NCBI GenBank assembly: GCA_029211145.1 | Contig: JARGEQ010000104.1 | Location: 24,776 to 88,775, forward strand | Length of the DNA: 64,000 nucleotides | Direction: 5' to 3' | DNA from: Marinimicrococcus flavescens | GTDB taxonomy: Bacteria > Pseudomonadota > Alphaproteobacteria > Geminicoccales > Geminicoccaceae | In this document: positions 54,930 through 63,736 of the stretch, piece by piece | Layout of the letters: each line of letters begins with the position of its first letter | Position numbering within the stretch: position 1 is the stretch's first letter | Program-made: the position numbers and the translations under genes | The notes under the pieces: model-generated | Databases searched by the model: none | The model's input: the letters and a program-made list of their open reading frames with translations, nothing else | Told to the model about the DNA's origin: nothing

Positions 54930-56084
54930 GTGCGATCCGCTGGTCTCTGGATACTCGGCTTCATCGGTGGCGGTATGATGGCGGCCGCGATCGGCCTTGC
55001 CCATCCGGTCAAGCTCACCGGCCTCGTGCCGCCGCAGCTCGAGCCGCTCGCTGCAGACCCTTTCGAGGCGCTGCAGGCGGCTTCGCGCGACGCATGCCAG
55101 GAGCCCCATCCGGCGCGCTTCCACGATCAGGCGCCGGACTGTGCCGTGACCCGCCGCCACCTCGAGGCGGGCGAGATCATCTATCGGTGGAACGCCTGCC
55201 GGGTGCGCAGCGACCTGCCGTGCACGCCGCGCCCGCCGGGAACGCTGCGCCTCATGGCGGTCGGCGATTCGATGACCATGGGCGCCCTGGCCGCGGCCGG
55301 CGACACCTACCCGGCGGTCCTCGAGCGCCATCTGGCAAGGCGGGCAGGCAGCAGCTTCGAGGTCCACAATCGCGGGGTTGCCGGCTATGGGCTCTACCAG
55401 TCGAGCCTCCTTGCCCTGGAGGCCGCCGATCACGATGCCCAGCTGGTGATCCTGGGCCTCGCCGCGAACGATCTGGTCGACGACCTGTCGCCGGAGCAGC
55501 TCCGCGCCTGGGACCGGGCCGCGGCACGGTTCGCCGCCGCGGCGCCGGATGCGGGACCCGCAAGCCGCCTGGGCTTCCGCCTGACGGTTCTCGACGAGGC
55601 GAAGCGGCTCGCCGTCGCCAGCCCCCTCGCCTTGTCGCTCAAGCGGCTCCTCTTCCGCAGCGACTGGCTCTATGTCGAGCTCTACCGGCGGCGGGGCGCG
55701 GCGTGGCTCGACGATCCGGACGGCGAACGGTGGGGCGCGAGGCTTGCCCACGCCGAGCGACTGCTGGCGGGGCTCGCCGCGCGGCTCGATGCGCAGGGCC
55801 GGCGCCTCGTCGTGCTGGTCATCCCGCAGCGGGTCCAGGCGCTGCTCGTCTCGACGGCACCGCGGCCCGACCTGGATCCGCACGCCTTCGGCCGCAGCAT
55901 CGAGGCGATCGGGGCACGCCATGGCATTCCCGTCATCGACGGGCTCGACATGCTGACCGGTCTTTCGCGCCCAGGCGACCTCTACCACCCTCTCGACGGC
56001 CACTTCGTACCAGAGGGCTACCGGCGCCTCGGCCGTCATGTCGGCGCCGAGCTGCTCCGCAGGAACCTGCTCGGTTCGAGCTGA
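54930..56084 (+). CDS. SGNH-hydrolase-type protein partnering the MBOAT acyltransferase
   Basis: A 384-residue protein with one N-terminal membrane anchor (residues 5-25) and an exported SGNH hydrolase domain: block I GDSMTMG, block III-like LGLAANDLVDD (Asn), and block V DGHFVPEGY (Asp/His). Like AlgX/AlgJ, it would receive acyl groups from the MBOAT protein and transfer them to, or remove them from, a glycan. The start is GTG at 54930, AGGAG 7 nt upstream. Confidence 0.87.
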   Translation: MRSAGLWILGFIGGGMMAAAIGLAHPVKLTGLVPPQLEPLAADPFEALQAASRDACQEPHPARFHDQAPDCAVTRRHLEAGEIIYRWNACRVRSDLPCTPRPPGTLRLMAVGDSMTMGALAAAGDTYPAVLERHLARRAGSSFEVHNRGVAGYGLYQSSLLALEAADHDAQLVILGLAANDLVDDLSPEQLRAWDRAAARFAAAAPDAGPASRLGFRLTVLDEAKRLAVASPLALSLKRLLFRSDWLYVELYRRRGAAWLDDPDGERWGARLAHAERLLAGLAARLDAQGRRLVVLVIPQRVQALLVSTAPRPDLDPHAFGRSIEAIGARHGIPVIDGLDMLTGLSRPGDLYHPLDGHFVPEGYRRLGRHVGAELLRRNLLGSS

Positions 56085-56118
56085 GCACAGCGATCTTCGG
56101 TATCCCGGTGGTACGCCC

Positions 56119-56152
56119 TCTTGCATGACAGGTCGCCCGGCCTCATGCAGGA
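56119..56152. promoter_or_regulatory. Long inverted repeat upstream of the LysR gene
   Basis: Arms TCTTGCATGA (56119-56128) and TCATGCAGGA (56143-56152) match at 9 of 10 positions around a 14-bp spacer, 75 bp before the LysR start. The half-site TGCATGA recurs in the palindrome at 57227-57246. Confidence 0.5.
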
Positions 56153-56227
56153 GCGGGCGCAACGGCTCTCGCCCCGACTGGACGCCTTACGAGCCGCCCC
56201 AATGGCCGGAACAGGGAGAAGCCGCTC

Positions 56228-57163
56228 TTGAACGTCAGGCAGCTCGAGGCCTTCAGGGCGGTCATGCTGACCGGGACGGTCACCGCGGCCGCGGAGATGC
56301 TCCACGTCTCCCAACCCGCCGTCAGCAAGCTGATCGCCGGCCTCGAAGCCACCTGCGGCTACGATCTCTTCGTTCGCAAGGCCGGCCGTGCGCTGCCCAC
56401 ACCCGAAGCGCAGCAGCTCTACTGCAAGGTCGAGCAGATGTTCGTGGGCGTGCATGCGATCAGGCGCGAGTCCGACCGTATCCGCGACCAGGCGAGCGGG
56501 CAGGTCGCCATCGCGGCGTTCCCGGCGCTGGCGGGACGTGCCTTGCCCCGTCTCCTGACCGGCTTCCTCGCCTCGCGCCCCGACCTGCGGCTGTCGCTGC
56601 GCAGCATGGCCTCGCGGCGCGTCCTGGAGACCGTCGGCGCCCAGCAGGCCGATATCGGGTTCAGCATCATGCCCTGCGAGCATCCGGGGGTCGATGTCGA
56701 GCATCTTCACCGGCTCGAGAGGGTATGCGTCGTGCCGCGCGGGCACCGGCTGGCCGGCGCCCGGTCCGTCTCCCCGGAGGACCTGCGGGGCGAGCCCTTC
56801 GTGTCGCTGAATGTGGAGGATCCCGACCATCTGGCGATCGAGAAGGTCTTTTGCGATCTTGGGATCCAGCGACGGCTCCGGATCGAGACGCTGCACTCGG
56901 AGACCGCCTGCTCCTTCGTCGCCAACGGTGCCGGCGTGACGATCATCGACCCGCTCACCCCGGCGGAGCACGGCGATGCGGTGATCGCCCTGCCCTTCGT
57001 GCCGCCCGTCTACCTCAATGTCTGGCTGCTCTGGCCCAGCCATCGCATCCGCTCGAAACTCGCCTTGAGCATCGCCGACCTGGTCCGCGACTGGCTGGCC
57101 GCGACGTACCCGCCCGGCAGCGCCGCGCCCGTTGCCCTTCCCGCTGACAACCTCCGCGGCTGA
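56228..57163 (+). CDS. LysR-family transcriptional regulator
   Basis: A 311-residue regulator. The helix-turn-helix spans residues 2-60 (RQLEAFRAVMLTGTVTAAAEMLHVSQPAVSKLIAGLEA), followed by a substrate-binding domain (GQVAIAAFPALAGRALPRLLTGFL, PFVSLNVEDPDHLAIEKVF, SFVANGAGVTIIDPL) similar to the NocR/OccR amino-acid-responsive branch. The start is TTG at 56228 with GGGAG about 9 nt upstream. It reads toward the decarboxylase and probably senses an amino acid or amine. Confidence 0.9.
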   Translation: MNVRQLEAFRAVMLTGTVTAAAEMLHVSQPAVSKLIAGLEATCGYDLFVRKAGRALPTPEAQQLYCKVEQMFVGVHAIRRESDRIRDQASGQVAIAAFPALAGRALPRLLTGFLASRPDLRLSLRSMASRRVLETVGAQQADIGFSIMPCEHPGVDVEHLHRLERVCVVPRGHRLAGARSVSPEDLRGEPFVSLNVEDPDHLAIEKVFCDLGIQRRLRIETLHSETACSFVANGAGVTIIDPLTPAEHGDAVIALPFVPPVYLNVWLLWPSHRIRSKLALSIADLVRDWLAATYPPGSAAPVALPADNLRG

Positions 57164-57226
57164 GCCGCCCTTTCTCCTCGGCTCATCGCCGCCACGCTTC
57201 CTCCCGGCACATCTTGCCCGCGCCTG

Positions 57227-57246
57227 CTGCATGATATATCATACAG
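57227..57246. promoter_or_regulatory. Near-perfect 20-bp palindrome before the decarboxylase
   Basis: The core ATGATATATCAT (57231-57242) is a perfect palindrome, and CTG (57227-57229) and CAG (57244-57246) extend it, so 18 of 20 positions are symmetric. It is AT-rich in a GC-rich setting and ends 20 bp before the start codon. This is the size and form of a GntR/FadR-type operator, and a GntR gene is next but one. Confidence 0.65.
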
Positions 57247-57266
57247 CCAATCGAAGGAGGCAGGCG

Positions 57267-58514
57267 TTGAGAAAGACAATTCCGGAGAATGGGACGGGCT
57301 GGCCGGAGCTGGAGCCGCAGCTCGAGCGCTTCGCCGCCGAGTCGATCGACTGGCGTCATGGCCGTTCGCCGCTCTTCGTCTTTCTCGCCACCGAGAGCGC
57401 CTACGAGGTCGGCAAGAACGCCTTCTTCAAGTTCTTCTCGGAGAACGCCCTGGGCGGCAAGCGGGCCTTTCAGGGGCTCAAGCGGATGGAGGACGACGTC
57501 CTCGAGATGGCGCTCTCGCTGTTCTCCGCCCCGCCCGATGCCGCCGGCAACATGTCCACGGGCGGCAGCGAGAGCATCTTTTTGGCTGTGAAGGCCGCGC
57601 GCGAGCGGTTCCGGGCGCTCAAGCCCGGCATGCGCCACGATCTCAACATGGTCGTGCCGCACAGCGCGCATCCCGCTTTCGACAAGGCCGGCCAGGCCAT
57701 GGACATCGAGGTGCGCCGCGTGCCGGTGCGCGCCGATCTGCGCGCCGACGTGAAGGCGATGGCCGACCGGATCGACGAGCGCACCTTCCTCCTGGCGGGC
57801 TCGGCGCCGTGCTTCCCGCACGGGCTGATCGATCCGATCGACGAGCTCAGTGCGCTCGCCATCGACAGCGGCCTGTGGCTGCATGTCGATGCCTGTGTCG
57901 GCGGCTATGTGGCGCCCTTCGTCAGGCGCGCCGGCTACAGCCTCCCCGAGTTCGACTTCGCCCTGCCGGGCGTGCGCTCCATCTCCGCCGATCTGCACAA
58001 GTTCGGCTTCTGCCCGAAGCCGGCCTCGACCGTGTTCTACCGCGAGCGCGAGGATTACGAGCGGCAGATCTTCGACTTCGACGACTGGCCGAGCGGGCGC
58101 TTCACCACCCCGATGCTCTCGGGCACGCGCGCCGGCGGCGCGGTAGCCGCGGCCTGGGCGGTCTTCCACCATCTGGGTGCCGAGGGCTACTGCGCTATCG
58201 CCCGCGACCTCATGGAGATGACCAGGCGGTATGTCGACGGCATCGAGGCCATCGAGGGCCTGCAGATGTGGGCGCAGCCGGACCTGACCCTGATCAATTT
58301 CGGCGCGCCGGATCTCGACATCTTCGCCGTCGCCGAGGGCATGAGGACGCGCGGCTGGCTGCCCGGCCTCACCCAGCGCCCCAGGGGCATGCACATGATG
58401 ATGTCGCTGGTCCACGAGGAGGCACGGGAGGCCTATCTGGGCGATCTGCGCGCCGCCGTGGAGGCGGCCCGGGCGGGCCGTGCGAGTGGCGCCGCCATGA
58501 AAGCCACCTACTGA
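57267..58514 (+). CDS. PLP-dependent decarboxylase/lyase (group II amino-acid decarboxylase fold)
   Basis: A 415-residue pyridoxal-phosphate enzyme. The cofactor Lys is K245 in SADLHKFGF, with His244 before it. D208 in LWLHVDACVGG binds the pyridine nitrogen, and PHSAH (131-135) stacks on the ring. NMSTGGSESIFLAVKAAR binds phosphate. Overall it is closest to the group II decarboxylase/sphingosine-1-phosphate lyase-like proteins; aromatic, acidic or phospho-amine substrates are all possible. The start is TTG at 57267 with AAGGAGG (57254-57260) 6 nt upstream; an upstream ATG frame overlaps the operator and is unlikely. Confidence 0.86.
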   Translation: MRKTIPENGTGWPELEPQLERFAAESIDWRHGRSPLFVFLATESAYEVGKNAFFKFFSENALGGKRAFQGLKRMEDDVLEMALSLFSAPPDAAGNMSTGGSESIFLAVKAARERFRALKPGMRHDLNMVVPHSAHPAFDKAGQAMDIEVRRVPVRADLRADVKAMADRIDERTFLLAGSAPCFPHGLIDPIDELSALAIDSGLWLHVDACVGGYVAPFVRRAGYSLPEFDFALPGVRSISADLHKFGFCPKPASTVFYREREDYERQIFDFDDWPSGRFTTPMLSGTRAGGAVAAAWAVFHHLGAEGYCAIARDLMEMTRRYVDGIEAIEGLQMWAQPDLTLINFGAPDLDIFAVAEGMRTRGWLPGLTQRPRGMHMMMSLVHEEAREAYLGDLRAAVEAARAGRASGAAMKATY

Positions 58515-58518
58515 AGCG

Positions 58519-59217
58519 ATGACGATGACCGGCCACCCTACCCAGCCGCTGGCCGAGGTGGAGCGCGAGAATCTCGCCTCGCGCGTCTACCAGGCACTGC
58601 GCCAGGCGCTCATGGCGGGCCATTTCAAGCCCAACGACCGGCTGCGGGTGCGCGAGTTGGCGGCCCGCATGGGGACCAGCGAGACGCCGGTCCGCGAGGC
58701 GCTGATGAAGCTCGTGAGCGAGCGCGCGCTCGAGCTCAAGGCCGGCCATTCGATCCGCGTGCCGCACCTCTCCCTGGCCCGCTACATGGAAATCCGCGGC
58801 CTGCGGGTGATGCTCGAATGCGCCGCCGCCGAAGCGGCCCTGGAGCATGCCGACGAGGCGCTCCTGGCTGAGCTGGAGGCGATCCAGAAGGACCTGCTGG
58901 AGGCACGGAGGAGTGGCGACCATGCGCGCGCCCTGGCCCTCAATCACGACTTCCACAGCACGCTGTGGCGCGCCTCGGGCAACGACACGCTGGTCGAGCT
59001 GATCGAGAACCTCTGGTTGCGGACCGGTTCGATACGCAGTCATCTCTACCCGTACGCAACCCCCTTCAGGCAGGGTCCGCACGGCCACGAGCCTGTTCTG
59101 GCGGCGCTGCGGCGCGGCGATCGCCTGGCCCTGCGCGCCGCCATCGAGGCCGACCTGATCGAGGGGGGCGCGCCCCTGGTCCGCTATCTCGAAACGATGG
59201 AAAAGGGGCAAGGTTAG
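58519..59217 (+). CDS. GntR-family regulator with FCD domain
   Basis: A 232-residue repressor: N-terminal winged helix (LASRVYQALRQALMAGHFKPNDRLRVRELAARMGTSETPVREALMKLVSERALEL) and a helical FCD effector domain with candidate metal ligands in LNHDFHSTLWRASGN and HGHEPVLAALRRGD. It sits 4 nt after the decarboxylase gene and 38 nt before the importer, so it most likely controls this cluster through the palindrome at 57227. The start may be the ATG at 58525. Confidence 0.92.
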   Translation: MTMTGHPTQPLAEVERENLASRVYQALRQALMAGHFKPNDRLRVRELAARMGTSETPVREALMKLVSERALELKAGHSIRVPHLSLARYMEIRGLRVMLECAAAEAALEHADEALLAELEAIQKDLLEARRSGDHARALALNHDFHSTLWRASGNDTLVELIENLWLRTGSIRSHLYPYATPFRQGPHGHEPVLAALRRGDRLALRAAIEADLIEGGAPLVRYLETMEKGQG

Positions 59218-59255
59218 GCTACCCTCGGCGACAAGAAAAACGGGAGGCAACAGAA

Positions 59256-60281
59256 ATGATGCGATACTGGATCGGCGGTGCCGCGATGGCACTTGCCGCC
59301 GGCGCTCTGCCGGCACCGGCCCAGGCGGGCGAGATCCTCGACCGGGTCAAGGAGCGCGGCACGGTTCGCTGCGCGGTGTTCGACGACCAGCCGGGCCTGG
59401 CCACGCTCGGCAGCGACGGAAGCTGGGTCGGCTTCGACGTCGATTACTGCCGGGCCTTCGCCGCGGCCATCTTCGGCGATCCGGAGAAGGCCGAGATCGT
59501 GAAGATGAACTTCGCCCAGTCCTTTCCCGCGCTGCAGTCGGGCGAGGTGGACGTCGCCAACATGGCGATCACCTACACGCTCGGCCGCGATGCCGAGCAG
59601 GGCTACGATTTCGTCGGCCCGACGCTCTATAACGGCATGGGCTTCATGGTGCACAAGGAGCTGGGCATCACCAGGGCCGAGCAGCTCGACGGCGCCACCA
59701 TCTGCCTTACCGCCGGCACGCTTCTGGATGCCTATCTGAGCGACTGGTTCGGCGCCCGCAACATGACCTACCAGGTCGTGGCGGTGGAGCAGTCGACCCA
59801 GCGCTACCAGATGTACGAGGCCGGCCGCTGCGACGTGGTCACCACCGAGCTGCCGCTGCTGGCGGCCCGCCGCTCGCGCATGCAGAACCCCGACGCCCAC
59901 GTCATCCTCGAGGAAACCTTCATCAAGTCGCACATGGGCCCGCTCATCGTCGAGACCGATCCGCAATGGTCGAACGTGATGCGCTGGACCCACTACGCGC
60001 TGATCAACGCCGAGGAGTACGGGATCTCCCAGGCCAATATCGACGAGGTCGCGAAGAGCACCCAGGCGCCGGATGTCCGCCGCTTTCTCGGCCTGGAGGA
60101 AGGGCTCGGGGCCAAAATCGGGCTGCATGACGGCTTCGCCGCCGACATCGTGCGCGCGGTCGGCAACTACAACGACATCTGGGAGCGCAACTTCGGCATG
60201 AGCTCCGCCCTCAAGCTGCCGCGCGGCATGAACGCGCTGGCACAGGACGGCGGGCTGCAATGGGCGCCCACGTGGCGCTGA
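59256..60281 (+). CDS. aapJ: Amino-acid ABC importer binding protein (AapJ-like)
   Basis: A 341-residue periplasmic protein with a signal peptide cleaved at AQA/GE (residue 24). DRVKERGTVRCAVFDDQPGL, WVGFDVDYCRAFAAAIFGD, FPALQSGEVDVANMAITYTLGRD, GRCDVVTTELPLLAARR and NAEEYGI match the AapJ pattern of broad amino-acid importers. GGGAGG lies 8 nt before the first of two ATG codons. The local regulators and decarboxylase suggest a narrower substrate than the housekeeping Aap system. Confidence 0.88.
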   Translation: MMRYWIGGAAMALAAGALPAPAQAGEILDRVKERGTVRCAVFDDQPGLATLGSDGSWVGFDVDYCRAFAAAIFGDPEKAEIVKMNFAQSFPALQSGEVDVANMAITYTLGRDAEQGYDFVGPTLYNGMGFMVHKELGITRAEQLDGATICLTAGTLLDAYLSDWFGARNMTYQVVAVEQSTQRYQMYEAGRCDVVTTELPLLAARRSRMQNPDAHVILEETFIKSHMGPLIVETDPQWSNVMRWTHYALINAEEYGISQANIDEVAKSTQAPDVRRFLGLEEGLGAKIGLHDGFAADIVRAVGNYNDIWERNFGMSSALKLPRGMNALAQDGGLQWAPTWR

Positions 60282-60303
60282 CTGCCGGCCGGGACCGCAT
60301 CTG

Positions 60304-61515
60304 ATGTCGACGGCCCTGCGCCGGGACCGCCTGCCGGCCGATGCGCCGGCAGGGGCCCCGGCACTGCCGCCTTTCTGGCGCCGGCCGCGGGCGCGGCGCC
60401 TGTTCTGGCAGACACTGCTGGTCGTGCTGCTGGCCGGCGCGTTCGGCTGGCTCGCCGGCAACGTGCACAGCAATCTCGAGCGCTCGCGGCTCGCCTTCGG
60501 CTTCGACTTCCTGGACGACGCCAGCAAGTTCTTCATGGGCCCCAACCCCTACGGCTACGCGCCGGGCGACACGGTGCTCGAGGCCTTCCTGGCCGGTATC
60601 CTCAACACGATCCGCGTCTCGGCGCTGAGCATCGTGCTGACGACCGTGCTGGGAACGCTGCTGGCGCTCATGCGGCTGTCGCGCAACTGGCTCGTGGCGC
60701 AGGTCGCGTGGCTCTACGTGGAGACGATGCGGAACATTCCGCTGCTGCTCCAGATCCTCTTCTGGCACGCCATCCTCACCCATCTGCTGCCCAATGCCCG
60801 GGAGGCCTGGAAGCCGGCCGACGACGTCTATCTGAGCCGCAAGGGGCTCTATCTGCCCGACCTCGTCGTCGGGCAGGGGCTGACGGCGGCGCTGCTGGCC
60901 CTTCTCGTGGCAGGTACTGCCGCCTGGCTGCTGAGGCGGGGTGCCATCCGCCGGCGCGAGCGACTGGGGCATGCGGGCCGGCTGCGCTGGCTGGGGCCGG
61001 CGCTCATCGTGCTCCTGCCGCCCCTGGCCTTCCTCGGGGCCGGCGGCAGCCTCGGCCTGGACCGGCCGGTGGCGCGCGGGCTGGGCTTCGAGGGCGGCCG
61101 GTGGGTCTCGCCCGAGTTCGTGGCCCTGCTCTTCGCGCTCACCATCTACCAGTCGGCCTTCGCCGCCGAGACCATCCGCTCGGGGATCCTGGGGGTGCGC
61201 AAGGGCCAGATCGAGGCCGCCCGCAGCCTCGGGCTCAAGCCGTCGCTGGTGTTCCGCAAGATCGTCATGCCGCAGGCGCTCCGGATCATCGTCCCGCCGC
61301 TCACCAGCCAGTATCTGAGCCTCACCAAGCAGAGCTCGCTGGCCGTGGCGATCGGCTATCCAGACGTGGTGCGCGTCTCGGTGGCCATCACCAGCGACAC
61401 CGGCCGGGCGGTCGAGTGCATCGCCATCATCATGGCGGTCTATCTGACCCTGAGCCTGCTGACCTCGCTGGCGATGAGCGTCTTCAACCGCCGCATCGCC
61501 TTCGTCGAGAAATAG
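60304..61515 (+). CDS. aapQ: Amino-acid ABC importer permease (AapQ-like)
   Basis: A 403-residue HAAT-family permease. The length, with a large insertion between NIPLLLQILFWH and the conserved loop, is typical of AapQ. The EAA loop is QIEAARSLGLKPSLVFRKIVMPQALRIIVPP, followed by LTKQSSLAVAIGYPD. It lies 22 nt after the binding-protein gene. Confidence 0.9.
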   Translation: MSTALRRDRLPADAPAGAPALPPFWRRPRARRLFWQTLLVVLLAGAFGWLAGNVHSNLERSRLAFGFDFLDDASKFFMGPNPYGYAPGDTVLEAFLAGILNTIRVSALSIVLTTVLGTLLALMRLSRNWLVAQVAWLYVETMRNIPLLLQILFWHAILTHLLPNAREAWKPADDVYLSRKGLYLPDLVVGQGLTAALLALLVAGTAAWLLRRGAIRRRERLGHAGRLRWLGPALIVLLPPLAFLGAGGSLGLDRPVARGLGFEGGRWVSPEFVALLFALTIYQSAFAAETIRSGILGVRKGQIEAARSLGLKPSLVFRKIVMPQALRIIVPPLTSQYLSLTKQSSLAVAIGYPDVVRVSVAITSDTGRAVECIAIIMAVYLTLSLLTSLAMSVFNRRIAFVEK

Positions 61516-61520
61516 CGCCG

Positions 61521-62684
61521 ATGCCCGCAGCCTTCCCCCCGCCCGCCCATGGCCGCCCGCCGGCCCTGCCCAACCCGCCGGACCGGGCGGGGCCGCCGCG
61601 GGTCGAGCGCGGGCTGGTCCAGCGCAACCTCGCCTGGGCCCGCGCCAACCTTTTCGCCGGCCCATGGAACACGTTGCTGACCCTGCTGGTCGTGGCCCTT
61701 CTCCTCTGGACAGTGCCGGCCCTGCTCGACTGGGCGGTGTTCGACGCCACCCTGGCGCCCGCCGATATCGGCCTGTGCATGGAGCGCGGCGGGGCCTGCT
61801 GGGCGATGCTGCAGGACACCTGGCGCATGATCCTCTTCGGGCCCTACCCGCCCGCGGAGCATTGGCGCCCGGCCCTGGCGGTGGGCCTCTTCGCCCTGCT
61901 GGTCGTCATCAGCCTCGTGCCGGCAATGTGGCTCACGGCCGGACGCCGCCGCCTTCTGCTCGCGGTCTGGCCGCCCACCCTTCTCGTGCTCGCGGTCCTG
62001 ATGCATGGCGGCGTGGCCGGCCTTCCGGTGGTCGAGACGCGGCTTTGGGGCGGCCTGCCGCTCACGGTGATCCTGGCCTCGGTGGGGATCGCCTTCGCCT
62101 TCCTCCTCTCGTTGGTCCTGGCGCTCGGCCGGCAGTCCTCCATGCCGGTCGTGCGGATCGTCTGCATCGCCTATATCGAGCTGATGCGCGGCGTGCCGCT
62201 CATCACGCTGCTCTTGATGGCGAGCATCCTCCTGCCGCTCACCCTGCCGGCCGACGTCACGATCCACCCCTATCTGCGCGCCCAGCTGGCCTTCATCCTG
62301 TTCTTCGCGGCCTACATGGCCGAGGCCGTGCGCGGCGGGCTGCAGGCGATCCCCAGGGGGCAGTACGCCGCCGCCAAGGCCATGGGGCTCAGCTACTGGC
62401 AGTCCATGACGCGGGTCATCCTCCCCCAGGTCCTGCGCATGATCATCCCCTCCATGGTCAACATCTTCATCTCGGCCTTCAAGGACACCTCGCTGGTCAT
62501 CGTCATCAGCATGCTGGACCTGCTCGGCACCGCCAAGGCGGCGACCTCCAACCCCCAATGGTGGGGCCTCTTCATCGAGCCCTTCGCCTTCATCAGCGCG
62601 ATCTATCTCGTCGTCTGCTCCGCCATGTCCTGGTACAGCCGGCTGCTCGAGCGCCGCTACGGCACGGCGGGCGCCCATGACTGA
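61521..62684 (+). CDS. aapM: Amino-acid ABC importer permease (AapM-like)
   Basis: A 387-residue HAAT-family permease with YIELMRGVPLITLLLMASILLPL and the EAA loop QYAAAKAMGLSYWQSMTRVILPQVLRMIIPSMVN, then FKDTSLVIVISMLDLLG. The 30-residue proline-rich N-terminus is unusual. It starts 5 nt after aapQ and overlaps aapP by 8 bp. Confidence 0.9.
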   Translation: MPAAFPPPAHGRPPALPNPPDRAGPPRVERGLVQRNLAWARANLFAGPWNTLLTLLVVALLLWTVPALLDWAVFDATLAPADIGLCMERGGACWAMLQDTWRMILFGPYPPAEHWRPALAVGLFALLVVISLVPAMWLTAGRRRLLLAVWPPTLLVLAVLMHGGVAGLPVVETRLWGGLPLTVILASVGIAFAFLLSLVLALGRQSSMPVVRIVCIAYIELMRGVPLITLLLMASILLPLTLPADVTIHPYLRAQLAFILFFAAYMAEAVRGGLQAIPRGQYAAAKAMGLSYWQSMTRVILPQVLRMIIPSMVNIFISAFKDTSLVIVISMLDLLGTAKAATSNPQWWGLFIEPFAFISAIYLVVCSAMSWYSRLLERRYGTAGAHD

Positions 62685-63426
62685 GCAGGCCCCGCCTCTG
62701 GTCCGCGTGCGCGGCCTCGAGAAGCGCTTCGGCGACTACCGGGCGCTGGCCGGTATCGATCTCGACATCGCCCGCGGCGAGCGGCTCGTCGTATGCGGCC
62801 CCTCCGGCTCCGGCAAGTCCACCCTGGCCTACTGCCTCAACGGCCTCGAGCCGCACGATGCCGGCCGGATCCTGATCGACGGCATGCCGCTCGACGAGGA
62901 GCTCGGCACCGCCCACGAGCTGCGCCGCTCCATCGGCATGGTGTTCCAGAGCTTCAACCTGTTCCCGCATCTCTCCGTGCTCGAGAACTGCACCCTGGCC
63001 CCGCGCCTGGTGCTGCGGCTGGGCGAGCAGGAGGCGCACCGCCGCGCCATGGAGAATCTCGAGCGCGTCGGCATCGCCGACCAGGCGGCCAAGCGGCCCG
63101 ACCGCCTCTCGGGCGGCCAGCAGCAGCGGGTCGCCATTGCCCGCGCCTTGTGCATGCGCCCGCGCCTCATGCTGTTCGACGAGCCCACCTCGGCCCTCGA
63201 TCCGGAGATGGTCAAGGAGGTGCTCGACGTCATGATCGAGCTCGCGCAAAGCGGCATGACCATGGTCTGCATCACCCACGAGATGGGCTTTGCCCGCGCC
63301 GCTGCCGACCGGATCGTCTTCATGGACCAGGGCCGCATCATCCGGGAGGCACCGCCCAAGACCTTCTTCGGCGACCAGCAGGACCCGCGCATCCGCCGCT
63401 TTCTGGCCGACATCACGGCTGGATAA
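62677..63426 (+). CDS. aapP: Amino-acid ABC importer ATPase (AapP-like)
   Basis: A 249-residue ATPase with Walker A CGPSGSGKST, Q-loop MVFQSFNLFPHLSVLEN, signature LSGGQQQR, Walker B LMLFDEPTSALDPEMV and switch His in CITHEMGFARAAADRIVFMDQG. It closes the importer operon; a small GC hairpin follows at once. Confidence 0.95.
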   Translation: MTEQAPPLVRVRGLEKRFGDYRALAGIDLDIARGERLVVCGPSGSGKSTLAYCLNGLEPHDAGRILIDGMPLDEELGTAHELRRSIGMVFQSFNLFPHLSVLENCTLAPRLVLRLGEQEAHRRAMENLERVGIADQAAKRPDRLSGGQQQRVAIARALCMRPRLMLFDEPTSALDPEMVKEVLDVMIELAQSGMTMVCITHEMGFARAAADRIVFMDQGRIIREAPPKTFFGDQQDPRIRRFLADITAG

Positions 63427-63441
63427 AGCGCCCTGGGCGCT
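63427..63441 (+). terminator. GC hairpin after aapP
   Basis: AGCGCC (63427-63432) and GGCGCT (63436-63441) pair perfectly around a 3-nt loop directly after the aapP stop. It lacks a U-tract. Confidence 0.45.
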
Positions 63442-63736
63442 GCGCGCCTCTTGTCCGGTATGGCGGGCCGGCGACGGCGGCGAAGAAGGCCCGCCCGTGT
63501 CTCCTGATGCTTCTTCAACCCGTGCCGTGCCATCCTCGCAAATGGCGGGAGAGGTGCAGCCACAAGGCCTCGCTGCGGCGAAGCCCCACGCGAACAGAAT
63601 GCCGACGACCGGTAAAGGCAGCGTAAACAGGCACACTCGCGACTGGAAGAAGGGAGAAGAAGAAGCCGCGCGCAGCGCCTTGCGCGGCACTGGCCTCTCC
63701 CCCCGCTCCGCTGCCGCGTCGATCCTGCGCCGCGCC
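63442..63736. other. Intergenic region between convergent genes, no gene seen
   Basis: About 300 bp between aapP and the convergent partial gene. Open frames here have no recognisable motif or ribosome site. A purine-rich stretch lies at 63637-63667. Nothing else is evident. Confidence 0.4.
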
